From: Schauerella fraxinea | GTDB lineage: Bacteria; Pseudomonadota; Gammaproteobacteria; Burkholderiales; Burkholderiaceae_B | Length of the DNA stretch: 64,000 bases | Reading direction: 5' to 3' | Assembly: GCA_030849965.1 (NCBI GenBank) | Contig: JAVDKL010000001.1 | Coordinates: 806,001 to 870,000 of the forward strand | Shown: one piece after another, positions 1-7,802 of the stretch | Layout: each line of letters starts with the position of its first letter | How positions within the stretch are numbered: the first letter of the stretch is position 1 | The notes under the pieces: generated by a model | The model's database searches: none | What the model saw: the letters and a program-made list of their open reading frames with translations, nothing else | What the model was told of the DNA's origin: nothing | Made by a program: the position numbers and the translations under genes

Positions 1-804
1 ACCCAGCGTGACGAAGTTGGCGAATTCGGGCACCCACATGCGCCCGAATGTGGTGACGAAGCCGATCAACAACGCGCTGGCCACGGTGCCGGCAAAACTG
101 CCCAGGCCACCCACCACAACCACCAGCAGCGCCAGCAGCAGCACTTCTTCGTCCAGGCCCGGGTAAGCCGACAGCATGCCGGCCCCCAGTGCGCCACCCA
201 AACCGCCCAGCCCGGCGGCAAGCACCAAGCCGGCCGTCAACAGTTTGCGGGTATCGATGCCGAGCGTTTCCACAATGCCCCGATCCACGGTGCACGCGCG
301 AATGGCCGCGCCCCACAAGGTGCGATCGATGAGCAGCCAGAGCACCAGCGCCAGGATCAGGCCCGCGCCGATGATGAACAAGCGATAGATCGGGAACGGA
401 AATCCCATGATGAAGGCCACCCCAGACAGCATCTCCGGCAGATCGGGCGTGCGCGTATCCGCACCGAACCCCCATCGCATCAGATCGGCAAACACCACCG
501 ATAGCCCGTAAGTAAGCAGCACCTGCATCAAGTGTGTGCGCGGATAAAAACCGTGAAACGGATAGCGGTCCAGCAACCAACCTACCGCGCCGGTAATGAT
601 GAACGCCGCGGGAAACGCCAGATACCACGGTGCGCCCGACGCCAGCCACTGGATGCCGATGTAGCTGCCCAATAGATAGAACGAACCGTGCGTCAGATTG
701 ACGAAGTTCATCAGGCTGAGCACCAACGACAAGCCCAGGCCGGTGAGCAAGAGCAGCACCGAAAAGGACAACGCGTTGAGGATCTGGACGACGGTATAAG
801 CCAT
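1..804 (-). CDS. Branched-chain amino acid ABC transporter permease, LivH type (partial)
   Basis: This is an inner-membrane permease of the LivH family, the channel subunit of HAAT-type importers for branched-chain amino acids, amides or urea. The ATG lies three bases after the stop of the upstream binding-protein gene, so the two form one operon. The 268 visible residues are almost entirely hydrophobic segments and include the family-typical stretches NFVNLTHGSFYLLGSY near the N-terminus and GLGSFAGTVASALLIG near the visible end. LivH proteins are about 290-310 residues, so only the last few dozen residues lie beyond the window edge. The substrate cannot be read from the permease. Confidence 0.9.
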   Translation of the reverse strand, partial: MAYTVVQILNALSFSVLLLLTGLGLSLVLSLMNFVNLTHGSFYLLGSYIGIQWLASGAPWYLAFPAAFIITGAVGWLLDRYPFHGFYPRTHLMQVLLTYGLSVVFADLMRWGFGADTRTPDLPEMLSGVAFIMGFPFPIYRLFIIGAGLILALVLWLLIDRTLWGAAIRACTVDRGIVETLGIDTRKLLTAGLVLAAGLGGLGGALGAGMLSAYPGLDEEVLLLALLVVVVGGLGSFAGTVASALLIGFVTTFGRMWVPEFANFVTLG

Positions 805-807
805 AAG

Positions 808-2019
808 TTACTTCGAGGCGGCGCCCGGACCCGGATCCTGAATGCCCGGGTAGGTGTGCAGAACGGTATTGAACGGCTTGCCGTCGGTGCCTTTCTTGAC
901 CTCGTTGATGTAGATGTCGAGGATGGCCTGGTTGTTGCGCGGGTCAAAGCGCATCGGGCCGAAGGCCGTATCCACAGGCTTGTCGAGCAAGGCCTTCTTG
1001 AGCGCATCACGTTGTGCCACATCGCCGCTGACCGCGTCGATGCCTGCTTTGATGACTTGGCCGGCGGTGTAGCCGGACGTGCTGGCTTCACCCGGCAGAC
1101 GATTGCGCGCCCGGCCATAAGCGGCCACGAACGATGCGGATGCCGGAGCGCCCGGCGATTGATGAAACGCGTTCAAGCCACCAAGACCCGCGTCGCCGGC
1201 AGCCGGCAGCACATCTTCCTGATCGAACAACGCCCCGGGACCCACGAGCCGGATCTTGTCTTGCAGGCGGAAATCCTTCATCTGCTTCAGGAAGCGCACC
1301 GCGTCGGCACCCGGCAGGAAAGCGTAAATGAACTCGGGGTTCATGGATGCCACGTTCATCAGCATCGGCGCGAAATCCGTGGTGCCCAGCGGCGTCCAGA
1401 ATTGGCGGCCGAGACTGCCGCCCTGCTTTTGATAGGTATCGGCGAAGTCGTTGACGTACTCGCGGCCGGCAGCATAGTCGGAGGCCAGCGTTATCCCGCC
1501 CGACTTGGCCACGTGCTCGTGCGTCCAAAGCGCCGCCGGGTGAGCCAACATCCAGCTCGTTTTGGTGGTGCGGAAGATATAGGGGCTGGCGGCCTCGCGC
1601 GCCAACGCGTTCGCGGCGGCATTGATGATGAACGTCAACGTTTTCGACTCGGTGACGATATCGCGGATCGCCAGTGCCACAGCCGCGCTGATCACGCCGC
1701 AGATGACGTCCACACGATCCTGGCCCACCAGCTTGCGTACCTTGCGCACGGCCTCGTCGGGCTTGCCGTGATCGTCTTCGATCAGCAACTGCACCGGGCG
1801 GCCGCCCATCTGGTTGCCGTTCTCGGCCAGAAACAATTCCAACCCCGCCCGCATGCTCTCGCCCAATGATGAGAACGGGCCGGACAGCGATGTGACCAGC
1901 GCGATCTTGATCGGCGCATTGGCTGCGCGAGCGAGCTGCGGCATCCCGATCGCGGCAGCGGCGCCCATGCCGCCCAAAATCAAACTGCGGCGCGTGGAAG
2001 AAATACGGTTTGGCGTCAA
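808..2019 (-). CDS. Liv-type periplasmic substrate-binding protein
   Basis: This is a periplasmic type I binding protein of the branched-chain amino acid/amide (HAAT) group, about 403 residues. It begins with a Tat-like signal (SSTRRSLILGG, then a hydrophobic stretch ending in ARAANA), followed by IKIALVTSLSGPFSSLGE, the usual first strand and ligand loop. I prefer the TTG at 2019. It overlaps the TGA of the upstream esterase as TTGA and has GGAGA just upstream, so translation is probably coupled. A longer in-frame TTG at 2079 would lie inside the esterase gene. The livH-like gene follows after 3 bases. Pairing with a siderophore-type locus is unusual, and the ligand is unknown. Confidence 0.88.
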   Translation of the reverse strand: MTPNRISSTRRSLILGGMGAAAAIGMPQLARAANAPIKIALVTSLSGPFSSLGESMRAGLELFLAENGNQMGGRPVQLLIEDDHGKPDEAVRKVRKLVGQDRVDVICGVISAAVALAIRDIVTESKTLTFIINAAANALAREAASPYIFRTTKTSWMLAHPAALWTHEHVAKSGGITLASDYAAGREYVNDFADTYQKQGGSLGRQFWTPLGTTDFAPMLMNVASMNPEFIYAFLPGADAVRFLKQMKDFRLQDKIRLVGPGALFDQEDVLPAAGDAGLGGLNAFHQSPGAPASASFVAAYGRARNRLPGEASTSGYTAGQVIKAGIDAVSGDVAQRDALKKALLDKPVDTAFGPMRFDPRNNQAILDIYINEVKKGTDGKPFNTVLHTYPGIQDPGPGAASK

Positions 2020-2912
2020 AAAGGTGTCTCCAACAAATCGGGTCGCAGACGCGCGGCATCGATGGCCGCTTGCGTGCAACCTGCAAATGCAATGGCCGGC
2101 GGGATCGACTGCGCCAGCATGCTGTGGTGGGTGCCGCCTTCGATCGCTTCGAAGACAACATTCAAATCGGGACTATCGGCCCATTGCCGCGCCAGGCGAT
2201 AGGTCACCGGCAAGGTGGGCGTACCACCCTCGCGCGATGCCGGCGAGCCATCGGAACCCACGGGTTGCGCGTGCCACGCCTCGAGCGTGCCGGCCATCAC
2301 GAGCACATCGGCGTGCTGCGGCGAACGCGTGACGGCATATTGCGCGAAGATCGCGCCATCGTGCCACCACACCGATGGGCTCGCGGCCACGTAGCGCGTG
2401 AACGCGGGTGTGTGCCGCGCCTGCACCGCGCGCAACACGCACAATGCGCCGTAGGAATGCCCGTAAAGCGTGAGCCGGCTGCGATCGATCGGATGGTCGG
2501 CCAGCACAGCCGGCACGATCACGTCGTTAACAAGCGCCAGGAAGTCGTCCGCACCGCCATTTCGCCAGGCCGGTTGGCGCGGATCGTCCAGAGGATCGCG
2601 GCCCGGAATGGCTGGCGTGTAGTCCCACGCGCGCGCCTCACGAGCCCGCGCACCCATGGGCGCATGGCTGATCAATACGACCACAATCGGCTCGCCGGAC
2701 GCGGTCAAAGCGTCGGCCAGCGGCTTGGCAAGCAAGTCACCATCGAGCAGGAACAACGCCGGGTAACCTGCAGCAGGCACCTCACCCTCAGGCACGCCCA
2801 CCTGCACGCGATAGGTGCGCAACCCGTCTGCCGAGCAGCATTCGCGCGCGTCGAACCGCGCGTCATGCCCACGCGGACGATCCGGGGTTGAGAGAGGGGT
2901 TGCCATCGGCAT
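2016..2912 (-). CDS. Esterase of the Fes/IroE (esterase D) type
   Basis: This is an alpha/beta hydrolase of about 298 residues related to the esterase D/IroE/Fes group, members of which hydrolyse siderophore ester bonds. The nucleophile elbow GHSYG places the catalytic serine at about residue 153. A late GGTHHS supplies the likely histidine. I see no export signal, so it is probably cytoplasmic. The frame stays open further upstream, but that part overlaps the binding-protein gene and is not protein-like, so I start at the ATG at 2912, 11 bases after the upstream stop. Position behind an iron-siderophore ABC system suggests ferri-siderophore opening. The substrate class (catecholate or other ester) is inference. 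Confidence 0.8.
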   Translation of the reverse strand: MPMATPLSTPDRPRGHDARFDARECCSADGLRTYRVQVGVPEGEVPAAGYPALFLLDGDLLAKPLADALTASGEPIVVVLISHAPMGARAREARAWDYTPAIPGRDPLDDPRQPAWRNGGADDFLALVNDVIVPAVLADHPIDRSRLTLYGHSYGALCVLRAVQARHTPAFTRYVAASPSVWWHDGAIFAQYAVTRSPQHADVLVMAGTLEAWHAQPVGSDGSPASREGGTPTLPVTYRLARQWADSPDLNVVFEAIEGGTHHSMLAQSIPPAIAFAGCTQAAIDAARLRPDLLETPF

Positions 2913-2923
2913 GCCGAAGGCGG

Positions 2924-4186
2924 TCAGCGCCCAGCGCCGGTGGTGGCGCCACCCGCAGCGGCGCCCGGCGTGACGCTGCCCGCAGCCGGTGCGCTGTTCG
3001 CGGCCGGAACGGCATCGCCGGCGGCAGGCGTCAGGTCCACCATGAATGCACCGCGATACGGCACCGCCGCAAATCGCGTGTTGATCTCGTCCAGCGTTGC
3101 TTGGGCCGACACATCGGCAAACGCGACCGGATCGAGCCATCGCGCGAGCGCTTCGATAAACACGACGTGCAGTGGCGAATCGTTGAATCCGTGCCATATG
3201 CCGTGGGCATTGCCGGTACGTACCGCGGAAAGCGCCGACAAGCGCTGGCTATCGATCACCGCCTGCAAACTGGCGCGCGCCCGTTCGGGATCGGCATCCA
3301 TACCGATGGTGAGGCCCGCGCCGGCGCGGCGGGTGGCCCCCGTTCCGGTGGCCACATAAACCGCTGGATTGCGGCTATTGATGTATTCGAATCCCAACTG
3401 GCCCGTTGCGCCCTTGAGCACATCGGCGCCGATATTGTGGCCGCCGGCCAGCGAAATCATGTCGTTGAACGTGCCTACGCCAGGCGAATTGCAGCAATCG
3501 GTGCTGCCGGCATGCGCGTGCACCAGCACTGGCGGCTTCGCGCGGCCCGCAACCTGGGTACGGGCCGCGACCCGATCCATGTGCTGACGATAAAACGACA
3601 CCAGCGCCTCGGCCTGCTCGGTGCGGCCCAGCGCCTGACCCAGCAAGCGGATGCTGGGTTCGGTGTTTTGCAAGGGGCGCATGAAGAAATCGACCACCAC
3701 GACCGGCACACCCGCCGCATCGAATTGACGGATCAGATTGGACGATTGCGGATCCGCGCCCGGCGCAATACCGGCAAATGCCGACGTCAAAATAACCAGG
3801 TCGGGGCGCAGCGACAGCGTCTTCTCAACCGAAAACGTCTCTGCCGTGTGGCGGCCAACGACCGGAATGTTTTCGATTGCCGGGAATTTCGCTTTATAGG
3901 CCGCGTATTCGTTGGCAAACGATGTCTTGAACTCGTCCGACCAGCCCGCGAGGATGCTCACTGGATCCGGATGAATCAAGCCCAGCACCGGCAAATAGCG
4001 GGCTTGCGCCAGCACCACGCGTGTGGCGGGCTTGGCCAGCACGACCGTGCGCCCGGACACGTCTTTCAACGTAATCGGCCCGGGCTGGGCAGCCTGGGCC
4101 GCCGCCGCATACGCGGCGACCGTGCTGCCTACCAAGGCAACCAGGGCAAAAACCAGGGGAGTGACGAGACGATGCAACAGGGACAT
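2924..4186 (-). CDS. Iron-siderophore/heme type ABC substrate-binding protein (FecB/FepB-like)
   Basis: This is a periplasmic helical-backbone (type III) binding protein, the family that carries ferric siderophores, heme or cobalamin to FecCD permeases. From the ATG at 4186 it is about 420 residues: a signal peptide (about 1-30, ending AYAAAAQA), the opening strand ITLKDVSGRTVVL, and the RPDLVIL and GGHNIGADVL segments typical of the fold. The last 30 or so residues are an Ala/Gly/Pro/Thr-rich tail that looks disordered. An in-frame ATG at 4258 is possible but would sit inside the Fur-box-like element, so 4186 is preferred. The ligand is not determined. The adjoining esterase suggests a siderophore. 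Confidence 0.88.
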   Translation of the reverse strand: MSLLHRLVTPLVFALVALVGSTVAAYAAAAQAAQPGPITLKDVSGRTVVLAKPATRVVLAQARYLPVLGLIHPDPVSILAGWSDEFKTSFANEYAAYKAKFPAIENIPVVGRHTAETFSVEKTLSLRPDLVILTSAFAGIAPGADPQSSNLIRQFDAAGVPVVVVDFFMRPLQNTEPSIRLLGQALGRTEQAEALVSFYRQHMDRVAARTQVAGRAKPPVLVHAHAGSTDCCNSPGVGTFNDMISLAGGHNIGADVLKGATGQLGFEYINSRNPAVYVATGTGATRRAGAGLTIGMDADPERARASLQAVIDSQRLSALSAVRTGNAHGIWHGFNDSPLHVVFIEALARWLDPVAFADVSAQATLDEINTRFAAVPYRGAFMVDLTPAAGDAVPAANSAPAAGSVTPGAAAGGATTGAGR

Positions 4187-4237
4187 GAGCGGCGAGACGC
4201 CGGCGCGAGAAAACCGCGCGCGTTCTCTATTAGGGTT

Positions 4238-4256
4238 AATAATGATATCGATTTTC
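4238..4256 (-). promoter_or_regulatory. Fur-box-like site upstream of the binding-protein gene
   Basis: The 19 bases match the consensus GATAATGATAATCATTATC at 14 positions, the first ten being almost identical to it. The site sits between the ATPase stop and the binding-protein start, so the binding protein, esterase and downstream genes may have their own iron-controlled promoter. The matches were counted by eye. Fur binding is inferred. Confidence 0.6.
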
Positions 4257-4308
4257 ATTGTAAACACGTATGACGACGGTAACAAGCCAACCCGCCCGCG
4301 CAAACGTT

Positions 4309-5103
4309 TCAATGGACGTCGGCGTGGAGCCCGTCGATCATCACCTGCGATACGCCCAGCGAGCACGGCTCCACCCGGGCGCGTACGCCATACACTGCGG
4401 CCAGCGTGTCCGGCGTGATCACCGCGCTCGGCACGCCTTCGGCAATCAGATCGCCCGACCGGATCATCAGGCAATGATCGGCATGCTTCAACGCGATGTT
4501 CAGATCGTGCAGAACGATCAAGGTGACCAGCCCGTTATCGCGGGTTTCCTGGCGCAAGAGATCCATCACATGAAACTGATAATTCAGATCGAGTGCCGAG
4601 AGCGGCTCGTCCAGCAGCAACAGCCTGGGGCGGCGAATCAGCGCCTGCGCCAGCCCGACGAGTTGCTTTTGCCCGCCTGACAACTGATCGAGATAACGCA
4701 TCGCCAGATGGGCGATGCCCAGCCGCTGCAGCAGCGCATCGACGGCGGCGATATCGCCTTTGCCCGAGCCTGCTGCCGCACCCGCGAATGCCGAGGCATT
4801 GGCCGCCACGAGCACCGATTCGAACACCTGCAGATGCACCGCCGCCGGCAACGTCTGCGGCAAATACACCACCTGGCGGGCCCGCGTTTCAAAACTCGCG
4901 CGCGTCAGATCGTCGCCATTCATCACGACCTGTCCGCCCGTCAGCTTGATCAGCCCGGCCACGGCCTTGAGCAACGTCGATTTGCCGCTGCCGTTGGGAC
5001 CCAGCAACGCGGTGACGGTGCCTACGGCAATCGGCGCCACCGACAGATCCTTGATGATTTCGCGCGCGCCGTAAGCGACCTTGAGATGATTGAGTTGCAG
5101 CAC
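4309..5103 (-). CDS. ABC transporter ATP-binding protein (FecE/FepC type)
   Basis: This is the cytoplasmic ATPase of the FecCD-type importer, about 264 residues. Walker A GPNGSGKS lies at about residues 35-42, followed by a Q-loop (VVYLPQT), signature LSGGQKQ, Walker B LLLLDEP and H-loop histidine (IVLHDLN), all intact. I start at the GTG at 5103, eight bases after the permease stop with AGG upstream. The longer open frame lies inside the permease gene. The order permease, ATPase, binding protein is that of a complete iron-complex importer. No TonB-dependent outer-membrane receptor lies in the window. Confidence 0.92.
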   Translation of the reverse strand: MLQLNHLKVAYGAREIIKDLSVAPIAVGTVTALLGPNGSGKSTLLKAVAGLIKLTGGQVVMNGDDLTRASFETRARQVVYLPQTLPAAVHLQVFESVLVAANASAFAGAAAGSGKGDIAAVDALLQRLGIAHLAMRYLDQLSGGQKQLVGLAQALIRRPRLLLLDEPLSALDLNYQFHVMDLLRQETRDNGLVTLIVLHDLNIALKHADHCLMIRSGDLIAEGVPSAVITPDTLAAVYGVRARVEPCSLGVSQVMIDGLHADVH

Positions 5104-5110
5104 GACGAGC

Positions 5111-6187
5111 CTATTGCAGTTGACGCTTGAACACGACCGCCAGGAAGAACGGGATACCGACGAGCGACGTGACGATCCCGACCGGGATGATGATGCCGGG
5201 CACCATATTCTTGGACGCGATCGACGCCGCCGACAAAATGACCCCACCCACGAGCGCGCTGCCCGGAAGGTAGAAACGGTGATCCTCGCCGAAGATACGG
5301 CGCGCGATATGAGGCGCCACCAGTCCCACAAAGCCTATGGTGCCCACGAACGCCACGGCCAGCGCCGACAAAATACTGATGCGTACCAACGCGCGCAAGC
5401 GCAGCCGGCGCACATCGATACCGAAACTCGCCGCCCGCTCTTCACCCAGGCGCATGGCCGTCAGCCGCCACGAATCGCGCATCGACAACGGCAGAATGAG
5501 GGCAAACACCAGCAGCAGCACGCCGACCTTCGTCCAATCGGCACGTCCAAGGCTGCCCATGGTCCAGAACACCAGGCCCTGCAGCGCATCGGCGCTGGCC
5601 ACGAACTGGATCAACGACACCAAGGCGTTGAAAGAAAAAACCAGCGCGATGCCGAACAGCACCACGCCGCTGGCATTCATACCGCCCCACCTTGCCACGA
5701 AGTGCAGCAACATGGCCGACATCAACGCAAACACGAAGGCGTTGCCAGCAATGGCCCACGCCACCGGCACGCCGGGGATCGCCAGATCCAGCACGATGAC
5801 CAGCGAGGCCCCAAAGGCTGCAGCCGATGAGATGCCCAACGTGAAAGGACTGGCCAGCGGATTATTCAAAATGGTCTGCATCTCTGCGCCTGCCAGGCCC
5901 AGAGCCACACCAACGGCCATCGCCATCAAGGCATACGGCAAACGGATATTCCAGACGATCACCCGTGTGGTGGCGTCTGCCGCGTCCGGGTTGAAGAGCG
6001 TTTGCAGCAACTCGCCCAACCCGAGACCGGACGCACCCATCGTGAAATCGAGCAACATGCAGCCCAGGATGACCGCGGCCAGCAGCGCCACCATCGCCCA
6101 ACGACGGCGGATGATGCGGCGGTAGTGCTCGGGAGAAAATTCCAGGCCGGGCGTGCCGGCGGCGGGCAGAGGATTAGGCGTAGACAA
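5111..6187 (-). CDS. FecCD-family iron-complex ABC permease
   Basis: This is an inner-membrane permease of the FecCD/BtuC family, 358 residues, that homodimerises to import ferric siderophore, heme or cobalamin. About ten hydrophobic segments begin after a roughly 30-residue hydrophilic N-terminus. The family-typical ITRVIVWNIRLPYAL-like loop (here TTRVIVWNIRLPYAL) and the C-terminal GLVAPHIARRIFG coupling helix are plain. Only one permease gene is present, so a homodimer is expected. A Fur-box-like site lies about 110-130 bases upstream. Confidence 0.93.
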   Translation of the reverse strand: MSTPNPLPAAGTPGLEFSPEHYRRIIRRRWAMVALLAAVILGCMLLDFTMGASGLGLGELLQTLFNPDAADATTRVIVWNIRLPYALMAMAVGVALGLAGAEMQTILNNPLASPFTLGISSAAAFGASLVIVLDLAIPGVPVAWAIAGNAFVFALMSAMLLHFVARWGGMNASGVVLFGIALVFSFNALVSLIQFVASADALQGLVFWTMGSLGRADWTKVGVLLLVFALILPLSMRDSWRLTAMRLGEERAASFGIDVRRLRLRALVRISILSALAVAFVGTIGFVGLVAPHIARRIFGEDHRFYLPGSALVGGVILSAASIASKNMVPGIIIPVGIVTSLVGIPFFLAVVFKRQLQ

Positions 6188-6296
6188 GATGATTGACCGG
6201 CACGCGTTGTGAAAGAGAGCGATAGCGCGCGCGGCTTGACGCTCGCGCGCGACCGCGTCAACCGGTATGGCGACTGCGGCGAAGCCATTCTCAATA

Positions 6297-6315
6297 GAGA
6301 ATGATTAACGTTAAG
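6297..6315 (-). promoter_or_regulatory. Fur-box-like site upstream of the FecCD permease
   Basis: Thirteen of 19 positions match the Fur consensus. The site overlaps a perfect inverted repeat ATTCTC-AATA-GAGAAT (6287-6302). It lies in the 264-bp gap between the beta-propeller gene and the permease, where a promoter for the importer operon is expected. Function is inferred. Confidence 0.55.
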
Positions 6316-6451
6316 TATCTCATGACTTGGTGTGTGGGGGCAGGCGCGACCACAAGATCGCAGCCAGCACGCAGGGCGCACGCGTTGCACGCCGCGCGCG
6401 CCCGGCATCCAGATGGATTTACGCCGCCACTGCCCCGACCGATGTCAACGA

Positions 6452-7621
6452 TCAGTTCGCCAGCGGCACCCGCACAACGCTGTCCAACGCGCCTTCGCGA
6501 TAGGACGGGTGATCCTTGTCCATGGCGGCCTTCACCGTGGCGAACAGTACCTCCCCTGCGTCCCCCAACGCCAAGCTATTGGGATGCACTGGCAGATCGA
6601 CTGTGCGCTTGACGGCATAGTTCGTCGCATCGAGGATCGTCAAGGCGCCCGTTCCCGATTTGTCGCCATGTCCTGCGCCACGATTCGTGACGTAGATCTC
6701 TTGTCGTGCGGGGTTGAACAGCACGTCGAGCGCGCCCTTGCCCAATTGCACCTGCTGGATCGCCTTACCCGAACCCAAATCGAATACGTACAGGCGATTG
6801 GTGTTCGAATCGGTGGCGAACAAGCGCCTGGTACTACTGTCAAGCGCCACGTTCAGCAGGAAGTGCTTGGAATCCCGGGCATTGGTCGTATCGCCAGTGG
6901 TCATACGCTGCACCACGCGCCCGCGAGTGGGATCGATCGCCAGGATTTCGTGCGTACCGCCCTGCCCCACGTACAGCCGATCGGTCTGCGCGTCGTACGC
7001 AGCGCCCGCCGTCCAGCGGCCCAGATTGTTCAACGTATGACGCACCTGACGCGACTTGCCGTCGATGACCCACACCTTGCCGGCATCGCCGGGGCTCGTC
7101 ACGAACACCCTGTCGCGGACCTCATCGACGATTACCTTGCGCGTATGCGGCATATCGCCTTTCGCATCGGCGCGGCCAAGTTGAATCGTACCGATCACCG
7201 CTCGCTTGGCGGCGTCGACGACCGTCAACGAGCCGTCCAAAGTGTTGCCAACATAAATCGTCTGGGTGCGTCGATTGATACCGACGGCGAACGACCGGCG
7301 CGGAATATTCACGGTGTCCTTCACGGCCAGCGTCTGCGCATCCAGGAAATACAGCGTGCCAGACGCGTCCTTCTTAAACGAAGGCGAAGCGGCGACCACC
7401 AGCGTATCGGCGTCCAGCGCCTGAATCTCGTACAACCCCAAGCCCACATCCACGCGCTGCACGGCTTGCGCGTTCTGGCCTTGCGGATAGAGGGCCGGCG
7501 CGGGCGGCGACGGTTGGCGCAGGTCGTCGTGGGTCGGGGTCTGGCAGGCGGCGAGCACGAGCGTCAGAGCCACTAATCCAGCGGCACGGCGAGTACGAAC
7601 GAAGGTCGATTGGGCGATCAC
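6452..7621 (-). CDS. YncE-like beta-propeller lipoprotein
   Basis: This is a predicted outer-surface or periplasmic lipoprotein of about 389 residues with YVTN/YncE-type beta-propeller repeats (for example TIYVGNTLDGSLTVVD, VFVTSPGDAGKVWVIDG and LYVFDLGSGK). The start is a GTG at 7621 preceded by AAGGA. It gives a short basic N-terminus, a hydrophobic stretch and the lipobox LAAC with the lipidated cysteine at about residue 26. E. coli YncE is a periplasmic propeller under iron control. A Fur-box-like site upstream and the iron importer downstream make a role in iron stress likely. The molecular function of the family is not established. Confidence 0.82.
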   Translation of the reverse strand: MIAQSTFVRTRRAAGLVALTLVLAACQTPTHDDLRQPSPPAPALYPQGQNAQAVQRVDVGLGLYEIQALDADTLVVAASPSFKKDASGTLYFLDAQTLAVKDTVNIPRRSFAVGINRRTQTIYVGNTLDGSLTVVDAAKRAVIGTIQLGRADAKGDMPHTRKVIVDEVRDRVFVTSPGDAGKVWVIDGKSRQVRHTLNNLGRWTAGAAYDAQTDRLYVGQGGTHEILAIDPTRGRVVQRMTTGDTTNARDSKHFLLNVALDSSTRRLFATDSNTNRLYVFDLGSGKAIQQVQLGKGALDVLFNPARQEIYVTNRGAGHGDKSGTGALTILDATNYAVKRTVDLPVHPNSLALGDAGEVLFATVKAAMDKDHPSYREGALDSVVRVPLAN

Positions 7622-7664
7622 GAAGCATCCTTTTGCTTTAATGACAAGACTCGTTCCGTCACTT

Positions 7665-7683
7665 GATAACGAGACACATTCTC
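7665..7683 (-). promoter_or_regulatory. Fur-box-like site upstream of the YncE-like gene
   Basis: Fourteen of 19 positions match the Fur consensus. The site lies 44 bases upstream of the GTG start. It is the third such site in the cluster. Binding is inferred. Confidence 0.58.
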
Positions 7684-7747
7684 TAATTGGCACGAAAGAT
7701 AACACGCGCACGCGTCGTGCCGAACGGCTGAGACAGGCACCGAGCGG

Positions 7748-7801
7748 GTGAGGCCGGCGAAGAAAGTCAGGCCGGCTCCGAACGTCAGGCCGGCTCCGAG
7801 C
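7748..7801. repeat. Three imperfect 18-nt tandem repeats after the diguanylate cyclase stop
   Basis: The units are 7748-7765, 7766-7783 and 7784-7801. The last two differ at one position (GTCAGGCCGGCTCCGAAC type) and the first is more diverged. They begin immediately next to the stop codon of the diguanylate cyclase gene. The period equals that of the separate in-gene array at 7870-7959. Confidence 0.75.
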
Positions 7802-7802
7802 G

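Noticed and set aside
688-1869. Long plus-strand open frame opposite the Liv-type binding protein
   Set aside because: The minus-strand frame gives a complete, recognisable binding protein with signal peptide and operon context. The plus frame has no protein-like motifs.
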